Virus record (IMG/VR): IMGVR_UViG_3300027708_000267
Span: 1-26,122 of that record
Source: a virus
Reading direction: 5' to 3' (one strand)
DNA: 26,122 nt
A program made the translations under genes and the position numbers. Numbering within the stretch: position 1 is the stretch's first letter; each line of letters opens with the position of its first letter. Shown here in pieces: positions 1 through 7,949 of the stretch. The notes below the pieces were generated by a model. It had not been told where the DNA came from and searched no databases. It saw nothing but the letters and a program-made list of their open reading frames with translations.

Positions 1-1361
1 CCATAGGTATCAGTTGGGTGTGCCGATTGAGGACTGGTTGCGGCTACCCAATTGGTAGCGGCATTGTCACTGTTGTTGTTACCGTATGTTAGTTTGCCAG
101 CCAGTTCAGGCATGTTGTCTGCTAACCATTTTTTAACTACACCGCGTATGTCGTAATCGGGCTGATCTGCAAACTTGGCTAGCTCATCGTCGAGTGCGTC
201 GCTGCCAATTAACGGTTCCAAACGATCTTGTGCTGTGCTGGCAGTAATTGGAGATTTTAGTAGCTGTTGTAGTGCAATTTCCTTGTCGACCGTATCTGGT
301 GCGGCCCAGGTACTTTCAGTCACTTCGTCAGCCCATTCAGCCAACTCATCGCCCAATTGTCCAAACGATTCTGCTTTGTATTTTTTATGTGCTTTGTACA
401 CAATAGGTAATGCTTCAGTAAAACGATCATCGTATACTTTTTTAACAAAACGTTCGCGCATGGCGTCTATATCAATTTGATCGTGCTGTTGAGATTCTGG
501 CTCTAGTGTTTCAAAATAACTCTTGTATCCACGAGCACCGCGCATTATACGCAGTTTACGTTTGATTTGATCGTAATGATGTACAGCACTACGAGTCATG
601 TCGGCTGTTTCGGCATCTTCAAATTGACGATGTTTAGTGCTACGAACAAAGTGGCGCATGGCCGACATTTCAGCAATTAAACTATCGATGTGTTTTGCAC
701 GTTCGTCATGCATTGTGCCGCCGGCATTCAGGTGTTCGGCCATTGCATACGCACCGTGTAGATTTTTGTGTGATAGTAGGAAGCGTTCGCCGCGTTCTGT
801 TTCTAAGAAAATTTCTTGGATACGTCTTGCGCGGCTTCCGCGGATTTCATCGTTTACTTTGTCTTCGTGACGGATTAGTATCTTAGTTGCGCCTTTGTCA
901 GCAAAACTGTTGTATGGACGTCCCGGTGTACCGTACAATCGACTTTCTGTTACAGGCATATCATCTGTGGTGGCTACGTCATCAACCTTGGCCTGCTGTT
1001 TAACGTCTTGTAGTTTTAAATTGGATTTGTTAATATCGCGTGTGTCAAATGTTAATAAATTGCGTTTTGCAAACTGTCTTAAATTGCGTAAGAATTCATA
1101 CCATTCTTTGCGTTGTTCGCGGTCCATGTCTGCAGAAATGTTTTGACCAAAGTATACTTTTAAACTAGTTTCATCGATTAAACTGATAGTTACTGCGCCA
1201 AACTTTGCACCATCACGTCCTGTGTATGTAAAATTAAAGAAACGGGCTTTTTCTGGATCTTGTTCGGCCTGAGCTTTTTCGTCGCCCAAGGTTACGTTGG
1301 TAAATCTTGAGCGTATTTTCTCAAATAATGCGGATGCAATGGATTCAATTTCTTTAGACAT
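1..1361 (-). CDS. Large conserved phage protein of unknown function, 3' end off the window
   Basis: An uninterrupted minus-strand frame runs from ATG at 1361 to the left edge, giving at least 453 residues with no stop. It begins MSKEIESIASALFEKIRSRF and has a mixed alpha/beta N-terminal part (about residues 1-140), followed by a strongly charged, probably helical remainder rich in His, Arg, Glu and Asp. From memory, proteins with this N-terminus occur in other aquatic T4-like phages without an assigned role; I recognise no catalytic motif. It directly follows TerL: the TerL stop codon (1375-1377) is followed at once by GATAAATA (1367-1374), which lies 5 nt before this ATG, and there is no Shine-Dalgarno. 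A virion or head-assembly role is an inference from position only. Codon pattern and ORF length make the coding call secure. Confidence 0.85.
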   Translation of the reverse strand, partial: MSKEIESIASALFEKIRSRFTNVTLGDEKAQAEQDPEKARFFNFTYTGRDGAKFGAVTISLIDETSLKVYFGQNISADMDREQRKEWYEFLRNLRQFAKRNLLTFDTRDINKSNLKLQDVKQQAKVDDVATTDDMPVTESRLYGTPGRPYNSFADKGATKILIRHEDKVNDEIRGSRARRIQEIFLETERGERFLLSHKNLHGAYAMAEHLNAGGTMHDERAKHIDSLIAEMSAMRHFVRSTKHRQFEDAETADMTRSAVHHYDQIKRKLRIMRGARGYKSYFETLEPESQQHDQIDIDAMRERFVKKVYDDRFTEALPIVYKAHKKYKAESFGQLGDELAEWADEVTESTWAAPDTVDKEIALQQLLKSPITASTAQDRLEPLIGSDALDDELAKFADQPDYDIRGVVKKWLADNMPELAGKLTYGNNNSDNAATNWVAATSPQSAHPTDTY

Positions 1362-1366
1362 AAAAC

Positions 1367-1374
1367 TATTTATC
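1367..1374 (-). promoter_or_regulatory. T4-type late promoter element after TerL
   Basis: GATAAATA on the minus strand, 5 nt before the ATG at 1361 and directly after the TerL stop codon. No Shine-Dalgarno lies between. Confidence 0.6.
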
Positions 1375-2937
1375 TTAAATCATTATGAACGGCATGGGTT
1401 CAATAAAGTTATCTATGCTGTCTTTTAACTCGCTGTCTAATCCTGCATCAAACTGCTGTAAAAGCATAATCATGCGTATTGCTAGTAATGCACTCATAAC
1501 CAAGTCATCGTGATCGCCTATTTTTGCCGCAAAACTATTGCCACTTGCTACAAACGTCTTTAATTCGCTGATTAGAGCTTTACTAGCAATATGCATTCGT
1601 TTAGTTTCAACTAAACTTTTGAACTTGGCACAGGCGCTTAGTTTGCTTTTGTTTGTTGTAGTAAATCCTTTGCGATAGCGCACTCCACTAGCGCCTTTAC
1701 GTGGCTCACTAAGGAATGTACCTGGAATGTTTTCTTCTCCAAGTTCGTTTATAGCAACCAGTGCGGCTTCACCTAGTGTATTGTTTTCAACACTATAGTA
1801 TACATTATTTGTGCCAGTTACATCTACTAGATACTGACAAATCTCTTTCATAATAACCACTTGTCGTTGAACAATAGTTTTATTATCCCGCCACTCTGCC
1901 ACTTGTTTAAGCCCAGGCATTTCAAATACTTGTATAGCCGCTGGGTCACTACCTGTTCCTAAGCTAGGGTCTAGTGCAACTACGTAAGTATGATCTTTTG
2001 CAGGCTTTTTATACCAACGTATTTGTCCTTGTTTTTCTATAGGATCAATTCCGGCCATTTCAACTAGGTGCAAGGGATTGATCAATGTTTCATCAAAGAT
2101 AATGAATTCACATTCCATCTCACGTCTAAAACGTTCTTCGCCTAACTGTGCTCGCATTTGTGCGGCCCACTTCTCATCACGATCCGGATGTTCTTGCCAG
2201 GCGCTACGGAATGCTTTAAATCCGTTTTGCCCTAATTCAGTTTCGTTACCTTGTTCATCAAAACACTTGTTGGCGCCGCGCCAAATTTGTGCAAATTGAT
2301 CTTCGTCACTGTTAGGAGTTGAGGTAATAATACACTTACCACCAGTTGCCAGGGTAGGAGTGATGGAAGTCCAAAACTCACTTGCAATAGTCGGTCTTAC
2401 GAATGCAAACTCATCACAGTATAATAGCGATAAACTCATACCGCGTCCTGTGTTTTCTGTTGTTGTTTGACTTACAATACGTGATCCGTTTTCAAAGTCT
2501 AAACTACCTTTGTTGTAGCTAGTAACACCGGCTCGAATAAAGTCTGGACAGTTTTCGTAAGCATAGCGAACACGTTGCATAATTTCTTGTGCGCCTAAAT
2601 ACTTGTGTGCGGCAACTAAAATTGTACTGTCTGGAACAAACATAGCATACCAAAGTAAATAGCCTGCCGCACTAGTCGATTTGCCCGTTTGTCTAGGCAT
2701 TAGTGATATAGAGAATCTATAATTGTGATATGTGCTAACTAGACGTTCTTGGTACTCAAATGGATGATATTGTATAGCACCTTTAGTCGGATGTTGTATA
2801 TGGAAATAATTATCCATAAAGTACTGTGGGCCCGTTTCTGGGTCAGCACATCGGGCTAATTCCCTGATTTGTACTTCAGTATAAGACATCCGTTTATACG
2901 GCGCCTTGATAATTGCAGTTTCTAGTTCTTTACTCAT
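1375..2937 (-). CDS. 17: Terminase large subunit, ATPase-nuclease DNA packaging motor (T4 gp17 family)
   Basis: TerL drives DNA into the prohead with ATP and cuts the concatemer. Numbering from the chosen start, the Walker A motif is MPRQTGKST at about residues 80-88, the Walker B strand ends in LLYCDEF (acidic pair about 175-176), and a TSTPNS coupling motif follows. The C-terminal RNase H-like nuclease shows ALDPSLGTGSD, a VENNTLGEAAL segment and the closing DHDDLVMSALLA. At about 520 residues it is shorter than T4 gp17 (about 610). An in-frame ATG at 2961 would add eight residues but would overlap the divergent HNH gene. I prefer 2937 because a TAAATA element (2945-2950) lies 7 nt before it, the arrangement seen at other starts here. 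The stop is followed immediately by the promoter word of the next gene. Confidence 0.95.
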   Translation of the reverse strand: MSKELETAIIKAPYKRMSYTEVQIRELARCADPETGPQYFMDNYFHIQHPTKGAIQYHPFEYQERLVSTYHNYRFSISLMPRQTGKSTSAAGYLLWYAMFVPDSTILVAAHKYLGAQEIMQRVRYAYENCPDFIRAGVTSYNKGSLDFENGSRIVSQTTTENTGRGMSLSLLYCDEFAFVRPTIASEFWTSITPTLATGGKCIITSTPNSDEDQFAQIWRGANKCFDEQGNETELGQNGFKAFRSAWQEHPDRDEKWAAQMRAQLGEERFRREMECEFIIFDETLINPLHLVEMAGIDPIEKQGQIRWYKKPAKDHTYVVALDPSLGTGSDPAAIQVFEMPGLKQVAEWRDNKTIVQRQVVIMKEICQYLVDVTGTNNVYYSVENNTLGEAALVAINELGEENIPGTFLSEPRKGASGVRYRKGFTTTNKSKLSACAKFKSLVETKRMHIASKALISELKTFVASGNSFAAKIGDHDDLVMSALLAIRMIMLLQQFDAGLDSELKDSIDNFIEPMPFIMI

Positions 2938-2952
2938 ATAAGTATATTTAAT
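2937..2952. promoter_or_regulatory. Back-to-back late-type promoter elements between TerL and HNH genes
   Basis: TATAAGTA on the plus strand (2937-2944), 6 nt before the HNH ATG, abuts ATTAAATA on the minus strand (2945-2952), 7 nt before the TerL ATG. Each is a one- or two-base variant of TATAAATA. The plus element overlaps the TerL start codon and the minus element overlaps the HNH start codon. Confidence 0.5.
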
Positions 2953-3481
2953 GTCAGACACTCTACTACTAAATTCTAATTACGAACCAATCTCAGTATT
3001 GCCCCTAAGTGTCATTGGGTGGCAACATGCTATAAAACTAATGTACCTGGGAAAGGTGCATGTTATTGAAACTTACCCTGATTGGATACTGCACAGCGAG
3101 CGTTTGGCTATAAATGTTCCCAGTATCTGTGTAACACGAGATTATTTTCATTATAAAAAATCTGTTAAATTTAGCAGATATAACTTGTATATGCGCGACC
3201 TGTTCAAATGTCAATATTGCGATGATGTGTTTGACTACGAAGAATTGACTATCGATCATGTGGTTCCACGCAGTAGTGGTGGCAAAACACATTGGGAAAA
3301 TTGTGTTACCAGTTGCAAGTCATGTAATCACGCAAAAGGTAGCAAATTAATCAAGCCATTGATTAAACCTTACAAGCCCGACTACTACAGTCTTGTTGGC
3401 CAATGGAAGAAAATGCCATTCAATGTTAAACAGGATTCGTGGTATCAATATCTAGGCAGAGGCAAGCTAGAAGCGGCTTAA
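2951..3481 (+). CDS. HNH endonuclease
   Basis: A 176-residue protein with a complete HNH/ββα-metal module in its C-terminal half: CQYC zinc pair (C87, C90), catalytic-type DHVVPRSSGG (D102, H103), the W-E-N step (N117), and the second zinc pair in SCKSCNHAKG (C122, C125) with N126. The N-terminal part, starting MSDTLLLNSNYEPISVL, resembles the N-terminal segment of stand-alone bacterial and phage HNH proteins. Such enzymes cut DNA; in T4-like phages they are often free-standing homing endonucleases, and some HNH proteins help terminases. It is transcribed against the flanking late genes, diverging from TerL and converging on the next gene, whose stop codon it shares through TTAA at 3478-3481. 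A late-type TATAAGTA lies 6 nt before the ATG. Whether it is a mobile intruder or a packaging partner cannot be decided here. Confidence 0.9.
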   Translation: MSDTLLLNSNYEPISVLPLSVIGWQHAIKLMYLGKVHVIETYPDWILHSERLAINVPSICVTRDYFHYKKSVKFSRYNLYMRDLFKCQYCDDVFDYEELTIDHVVPRSSGGKTHWENCVTSCKSCNHAKGSKLIKPLIKPYKPDYYSLVGQWKKMPFNVKQDSWYQYLGRGKLEAA

Positions 3482-3906
3482 CGAGAGCGCGGACGATACT
3501 CAGGGTGTGCTCGAAGGTAGTCTTCGCACTTGTCGCGAAGGCTACCGTTTAAAAATGGCTTGCTAAAGTTAATAATAAACCATAAATCATCGCCAGGTTT
3601 GGCACAGTACTCTATTTCAAGAGCATTGCGCTCTTGTGCTGTGTAACTGATGTTGCTACCAGCCGGTGCTTGCTGAATAGTGCCCACTGGGCTAACAATA
3701 CCGTTCTCCCCAGCTTGCGGAACTTGATCTAACATTCCGCCAACAGGGCCAGGTTGACTCATATCGCCTGTGGATTCGCCAATGCTAAATGGCAGTCCAG
3801 CCAACCGCTTTAATTCATTTAACTCTGCAGGATCAATGAACGCATCAGCATCTCCGGTTTCGCCCGGGGATACAAAGTGCTCGCTTGTTATTCGATATTG
3901 TTTCAT
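3478..3906 (-). CDS. Phage protein of unknown function, 142 aa
   Basis: Starts MKQYRITSEHF. A helical segment containing NELKRLAGL lies at about residues 28-36, followed by a Gly/Pro/Gln-rich linker (about 40-85) and a C-terminal domain containing the stretch KPGDDLWFIINFSKPFLNG. I do not recognise the family. The NELKRLAGL stretch resembles DELAKLAGL in the 859-residue protein and DELARLA in the small terminase subunit nearby. An IGES tetrapeptide after it could be a prohead-protease-type site, as T4 gp21 cleaves after Glu in L/I-x-E, but that is speculation. AATAAATA at 3912-3919 overlaps the upstream stop codon and sits 5 nt before the ATG; no Shine-Dalgarno is visible. The stop overlaps that of the convergent HNH gene. 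Confidence 0.8.
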   Translation of the reverse strand: MKQYRITSEHFVSPGETGDADAFIDPAELNELKRLAGLPFSIGESTGDMSQPGPVGGMLDQVPQAGENGIVSPVGTIQQAPAGSNISYTAQERNALEIEYCAKPGDDLWFIINFSKPFLNGSLRDKCEDYLRAHPEYRPRSR

Positions 3907-3911
3907 AATAG

Positions 3912-3919
3912 TATTTATT
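3912..3919 (-). promoter_or_regulatory. T4-type late promoter element before the 142-aa gene
   Basis: AATAAATACT on the minus strand, 5 nt before the ATG at 3906. The element contains the stop codon of the SGNH-like gene (3915-3917). Confidence 0.6.
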
Positions 3920-4673
3920 GAAGTTTTTTAATAAAATAATTAGCAATAGCGGTATGGGATTCTGGAGTAAACTCTGTGAATATATTTTCAAGTACTGTAT
4001 ACGTAGTTGGCGTTGTTTTATCATACCTATTGATCATCAGCTCATGATATTTTGCACCAGCATTTAATGTTGTTTGCTCTAGTAGAATATGATTCTTTTG
4101 GTAGTTATAATTATTGCTTACCCAGTCAATGTGGTCCCACCAATTTTCATAAGGAACATCTCCACTGTGTGTATGGATTCCGGCTTTGAATTTCTTACTT
4201 ACAAATTCTCTAAGACTTGCCACTGGCCATAGTACACATACATGCTTGACTGCCGGGCCAAGTGCCAACAAAGTTTGTACTCCAACTCTGGCCATGCCAT
4301 CGGGACTTAATCCCGGGATTCCTAAATTTACAACACACATGTCTGTTTGCTGTTGTATCTTTGTGGCGTAAATGTCTTCATTTTTAACGCCACGGCCTGT
4401 TGCATCGCTATCTCCAAGAATCAATACAATTTTTTTAGTTTTTAACTCAGCTACATCAAAATCAATGTCTGAACGATAGCCCAAGTTATTTAATTTATAT
4501 TCCACATTGTCGCCCCATACACTTTTACTGTGTGCATTGGGATTACATAATTTCATAAACGAAGTTCGTGGTGGAATATCCCACGCATTAGGAATACCGC
4601 TTTCCCAATGTAGATTGGGCACTCGATCTTTACCTAAGTACTGTTCTATTTGCTCTGCTAGGGATATGTCCAT
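3915..4673 (-). CDS. SGNH/GDSL hydrolase-like protein
   Basis: A 252-residue protein. The sequence KKIVLILGDSDATGRG (about residues 80-95) matches block I of SGNH hydrolases, a hydrophobic strand followed by GDS with S89 as candidate nucleophile. VVNLGIPGLSPDG (about 114-126) fits block II with a conserved Gly, and ESHTAIANYFIKKL near the end resembles the block V helix with H240. The usual Asp three residues before the catalytic His is not evident, so enzyme activity is uncertain. Family members are esterases, lipases and polysaccharide deacetylases. It lies first after a strong terminator, with its own TATAAATA (4682-4689) 8 nt before the ATG, so it probably opens a new late transcription unit leading to TerL. 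Its role in the virion or on the host surface is unknown. Confidence 0.7.
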   Translation of the reverse strand: MDISLAEQIEQYLGKDRVPNLHWESGIPNAWDIPPRTSFMKLCNPNAHSKSVWGDNVEYKLNNLGYRSDIDFDVAELKTKKIVLILGDSDATGRGVKNEDIYATKIQQQTDMCVVNLGIPGLSPDGMARVGVQTLLALGPAVKHVCVLWPVASLREFVSKKFKAGIHTHSGDVPYENWWDHIDWVSNNYNYQKNHILLEQTTLNAGAKYHELMINRYDKTTPTTYTVLENIFTEFTPESHTAIANYFIKKLQ

Positions 4674-4681
4674 TGGACAAA

Positions 4682-4689
4682 TATTTATA
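4682..4689 (-). promoter_or_regulatory. T4-type late promoter element before the SGNH-like gene
   Basis: An exact TATAAATA on the minus strand, 8 nt before the ATG at 4673 and downstream of the terminator at 4710-4733. No Shine-Dalgarno fits between it and the ATG. This word is the T4 late-promoter consensus; its use here is inferred. Confidence 0.65.
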
Positions 4690-4709
4690 GGTAAACCGCA
4701 TAGCCATTA

Positions 4710-4733
4710 AAAAAGGCACTTAGGTGCCTTTTT
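4710..4733 (-). terminator. Rho-independent terminator after the AT-hook protein gene
   Basis: A perfect 10-bp stem, AAAAAGGCAC/GTGCCTTTTT, with the loop at 4720-4723. Read on the minus strand it is followed by more T residues and lies just after the stop codon at 4739. It ends the operon that begins at or after the sheath gene. Because the stem carries A and T runs on both sides it could also work on the plus strand, but no plus-strand gene leads into it. Confidence 0.85.
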
Positions 4734-4738
4734 GTTTA

Positions 4739-7318
4739 TTAACTAAGCTTCTTTATACTTTCGTATTCTGCGGCTAGTTTTGATTCCAATGCAGAAACTG
4801 CAATAAGAGTTTTTTGTGCTCTTGTTGGAGGAGTTGCTAATGCATTGTCACCATTGTTTTTAGTTGGACGATCTGGATTCATTGCCTTTTCGCCTGAATC
4901 GCCTTCGCCTGGACCCATGGTGGAACCTCTCATACTTGCATATTGTGGGTCAGGTGCATTGACTGGGTCAACAGCAGGTTGATCAACACCAACTCCGGCT
5001 TCATCAACTTCTTGTTCTGGTTCAATGTCAATGACTTGAATGCCTGGCTCTTCGTAACCCAGATCTGGTTCAGCCTGTAGCTCTTGTGCCTTGGCGCCGC
5101 CGCCCAAGCCGGCAATACGCAACATCTGTAGTAGCTCTGCCGCTTGGCTACCATTGGCTGTGACTGTTACATTCTTGTCACCGTTGCTACTCATGTTTGT
5201 AGAAATATTAATAGCATCTTCAGCGGACCCAATTGATTCGTCAATGTCTACTTTTTTAATAGCGTTGGTACCAGGAATCTTGTCACCAATTTCAACATTG
5301 TCGTCTTCCAAACCTTTGGTAAATGTATTGCCTTCGTTGGGTTCTTCGGTGATCTCATCGGTATCAAACTCTTGACCAAATGCCTGGAACTTGTGTTTGC
5401 CAGACTTTTCGGCGGCTGTATCTTGTTGCTTGATATACTCGCCACGACTAACTTCACTCAGGCCGGCCAATTTGGCTAGTTCATCCAGTTCATTTTTTAG
5501 TGCATCTGGATGTACTTCGCCGGTACGACGTTGATAGAAATCGTGTTCTGGTTTTTTATCTTTTTGCATAACATCACGTGTTGTCAATGGCTCTTGACCT
5601 TGTTGCTTGCGTAAGTAAGCTGGAATTTCATAATCGCGTGGGTTTGTGGGATCAATGGTTTCTTCCATTTGTTTCTTGGCATGAGCATACACTTCCATCA
5701 TGTCACGTAGACGTTCTGAACAGATACCGCTTTCTTTAAACTGTTGCATATCAGCAGTCATGCACTCGATCATTTCATCTAGAGTCATGTGTTGTTCTTC
5801 CATCATGCGCTTGAAGTTGACACTTTCGTTGATTCTAGACAATTTTTGTCCCAGTGTATTCATTGCTTCATCCATCGAATGTACCCGGCCTTTGACTTTA
5901 CTCTTAGGAGCTTTGCTTGGTACACGACCAAACGGATCATTTATTTTGCTGTATACTGGTTCAGTATCTTTCTTTGGACGACCGCGACCCAGTCGGTTGC
6001 CTTCGGCATCAGTCTTGGGTGCTACTTTGGCATGCTTGCGTGGACGACCGCGTTTGCCTTTGTTGTCATCTTCAACGTCATCACCATCGTCTGTTGGGTA
6101 ACCGGGGAAGTCGGTTTTACGGTGTATTGTTAAACCAGGCTTGTGTGTAGTTTCGCCTTCGGCCATGGCCGGCTGTGGTGCCACAGCAGACATGCTGGCT
6201 GTTACCATTGCGCCTGGCAATCGAGCAAAAGCATTCAAGAACTCTTTGAAGTACATGGGGTCGCTGGCTTGGCTCATGTCTGGACCACGATAGTCGTCAA
6301 ATGACTTGAATCCCTTGGCCGGATCGTTTAAAGCAAGACCAGTGGCTTGCAATGAGGTAACTTGTGTTTCCAGTCTAGGATCTCTCAACCACTCAGCTGG
6401 TGATTTTTTCTCGGTTTGGCCAGCGCCTTCCAGCATGGTCATGTCGTAGTTGCCCCATCCGCTGGTCATGCTTTCATCATCGTATTCCCAGGACATCACG
6501 CACTGGCCATCGATGTAACCACGAATTTCCATACCATCTTCGCTTTCTTCTGTGTCATCAAAAGAATCTGGATCAAACAGGCCGACGAAATCATCAAAAC
6601 TGTCATAGTGTTGGCCATCGTCGGCTTGTATATCTTCCATCACACTTTCGTCAATCTTGGATTTGGCACTTACAAAAGTAAAACGATTGGAGTCGTTCCA
6701 ATCTGCAAAAGCTCTTTTTGCATCAGCAACACTGGTTGCTTTAACTTCAGTAGTGCGTTTTTGTTCTGGCTTTTTATTATCAGTATAAGTCACAATGTAT
6801 CTGGCCATGTCGCCTAGACCTTCGTTGGTTGGACATTTGCATGGCTCGCGATCACACTTGGAGCAATGTCCTTCTGACATCTTGACCGGTGTTACACCTT
6901 TGGTCATGGCATTGTAACCGCCTGATGCAAGTTTACCTGACGGTTCTGTAGTTTTGTTAAAAGGTAATTTACTACCAGCGGCACGACGAGCTGATCGGGC
7001 CATTGCGGCTGTGTCATCGCGATGTTTTTTTGATTCAGGACTGCCATCTTTATCAGCATACTTCATGTGTGAATAGTGACCAACTGGTCCTTTTGTATTA
7101 CCGACAACACGAACTGCTTCGTTTGTATTGCTTTCAGCAAACTGTTTTGCTAGACGAGCCTGAACCGCATCAACGCCCTGTAGTACTGAGCCCTTGGCTT
7201 CAACACTTTCGCGAATTTCTTTTACAAGAGCAAAACGCTTCTCTTCAGGTGTTGGCTTTAAGGCCGCTAGTTTTCCAAGAATGGAATACATATTGTCGTG
7301 TGGGTGGTTCTTGCTCAT
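4739..7318 (-). CDS. Large internal or scaffold-like protein with two AT-hooks, function unknown
   Basis: An 859-residue, very hydrophilic protein. Visible parts: an N-terminal helical region starting about MYSILGKLAAL; a Cys cluster CSKCDREPCKC near residues 150-160 that could bind zinc; an acidic region (about 220-290); an acidic stretch followed by two AT-hook cores, KRGRPRK (422-428) and GRGRPKK (444-450); DELAKLAGLSE near 615; and an acidic, Pro-rich C-terminal third. AT-hooks bind the minor groove of AT-rich DNA. I do not recognise the whole protein. Its place between the terminase genes suggests a DNA-associated internal head protein or a core/scaffold protein, and LSE could be a prohead-protease-type cleavage site. 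The start has an AAGG Shine-Dalgarno and lies 4 nt after the previous stop; a strong terminator follows the gene. Confidence 0.85.
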   Translation of the reverse strand: MSKNHPHDNMYSILGKLAALKPTPEEKRFALVKEIRESVEAKGSVLQGVDAVQARLAKQFAESNTNEAVRVVGNTKGPVGHYSHMKYADKDGSPESKKHRDDTAAMARSARRAAGSKLPFNKTTEPSGKLASGGYNAMTKGVTPVKMSEGHCSKCDREPCKCPTNEGLGDMARYIVTYTDNKKPEQKRTTEVKATSVADAKRAFADWNDSNRFTFVSAKSKIDESVMEDIQADDGQHYDSFDDFVGLFDPDSFDDTEESEDGMEIRGYIDGQCVMSWEYDDESMTSGWGNYDMTMLEGAGQTEKKSPAEWLRDPRLETQVTSLQATGLALNDPAKGFKSFDDYRGPDMSQASDPMYFKEFLNAFARLPGAMVTASMSAVAPQPAMAEGETTHKPGLTIHRKTDFPGYPTDDGDDVEDDNKGKRGRPRKHAKVAPKTDAEGNRLGRGRPKKDTEPVYSKINDPFGRVPSKAPKSKVKGRVHSMDEAMNTLGQKLSRINESVNFKRMMEEQHMTLDEMIECMTADMQQFKESGICSERLRDMMEVYAHAKKQMEETIDPTNPRDYEIPAYLRKQQGQEPLTTRDVMQKDKKPEHDFYQRRTGEVHPDALKNELDELAKLAGLSEVSRGEYIKQQDTAAEKSGKHKFQAFGQEFDTDEITEEPNEGNTFTKGLEDDNVEIGDKIPGTNAIKKVDIDESIGSAEDAINISTNMSSNGDKNVTVTANGSQAAELLQMLRIAGLGGGAKAQELQAEPDLGYEEPGIQVIDIEPEQEVDEAGVGVDQPAVDPVNAPDPQYASMRGSTMGPGEGDSGEKAMNPDRPTKNNGDNALATPPTRAQKTLIAVSALESKLAAEYESIKKLS

Positions 7319-7322
7319 TGTC

Positions 7323-7910
7323 TTAACCTTTTACTTTATAAACTTTATTTTGCGTTGTTCCAACTGGGCTTTTGTTGCCTAGTGGAGCATTGTTTGTTGT
7401 CTTGCCTGCTTCTTTGCTTTCTTGAGCAAACTCAAACTTACGTGATTCTAATTCTTTTAGTAAACTACCAATGCGACTTTGTCCAGCTAGTGCTTGTGCG
7501 TCTGGCGCATCTTTTAATTCAGTTTCGTCTAGCAAGGCGCCTTCATGATCTTGTCCATTTGCTTCGGCTTCGTCTGTGTAGTCGGCTTCATTTAGATTGC
7601 GTACATTAATCCAATCAACATTGATACCAGCACGTTCTTTGATAAGTTGACGTACCACAATATTTGTAGTTGGGTATGTTAATTTGACATCAAATTGCCA
7701 ACATTCACAAGCACCGCCCCACTGTGGAAAGTCACGGTGTTCTTGTATTGGTAAACTTTTAACAGCACTTACGCTTTCAAGTTGATATGCTTCAAGCGCA
7801 TTTTTAATCCGGTCCATTACTTCGCCGGTTGGATTAATGCTGGCCAATTTGATGCGGAACTCACTTGGCTTGCTTAGTTCAAAAATGTAAGTTTGGAATG
7901 GCTTTAACAT
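7323..7910 (-). CDS. Conserved phage protein of unknown function, 195 aa
   Basis: Starts MLKPFQTYIFELSKPSEFRI. Residues 1-105 look like a compact alpha/beta domain, with strand-helix-strand segments including RIKLASINPTG, LESVSAVKSLPIQEHRDFP and a CECWQFDVKLTYPTT strand. This is followed by an acidic, low-complexity tail with a charged helix near 150-175. From memory, proteins with the LPIQ-H-DFP segment occur in other aquatic phages without known function. It lies between TerS and the AT-hook protein in one operon, so a packaging or head-core role is plausible but unproven. A TAAATA word (7933-7938) lies 22 nt upstream and ACAGGA gives a Shine-Dalgarno about 8 nt before the ATG. Confidence 0.8.
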   Translation of the reverse strand: MLKPFQTYIFELSKPSEFRIKLASINPTGEVMDRIKNALEAYQLESVSAVKSLPIQEHRDFPQWGGACECWQFDVKLTYPTTNIVVRQLIKERAGINVDWINVRNLNEADYTDEAEANGQDHEGALLDETELKDAPDAQALAGQSRIGSLLKELESRKFEFAQESKEAGKTTNNAPLGNKSPVGTTQNKVYKVKG

Positions 7911-7932
7911 TGTATTAATCCTGTATATTGTA

Positions 7933-7940
7933 TATTTAGC
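7933..7940 (-). promoter_or_regulatory. Possible T4-type late promoter element before the 195-aa gene
   Basis: GCTAAATA on the minus strand, a degenerate form of TATAAATA, 22 nt before the ATG at 7910 in the short gap after TerS. An AGGA Shine-Dalgarno lies between. Weaker than the other elements because the first two bases differ. Confidence 0.4.
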
Positions 7941-7949
7941 TCTGATGGC

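Noticed and set aside
2938-2961. TerL start at 2961
   Set aside because: It would place eight codons across the HNH start and the promoter word; ATG at 2937 is more consistent with the other genes. Not excluded.
3038-3292. Minus-strand open frame opposite the HNH gene
   Set aside because: The plus-strand frame has a full HNH motif; the opposite frame has no recognisable features or ribosome site.
5700-6101. Plus-strand open frame opposite the AT-hook region
   Set aside because: Its Arg/Leu/Pro/Ser-rich translation is the shadow of the minus-strand gene; no ribosome site or recognisable domain.
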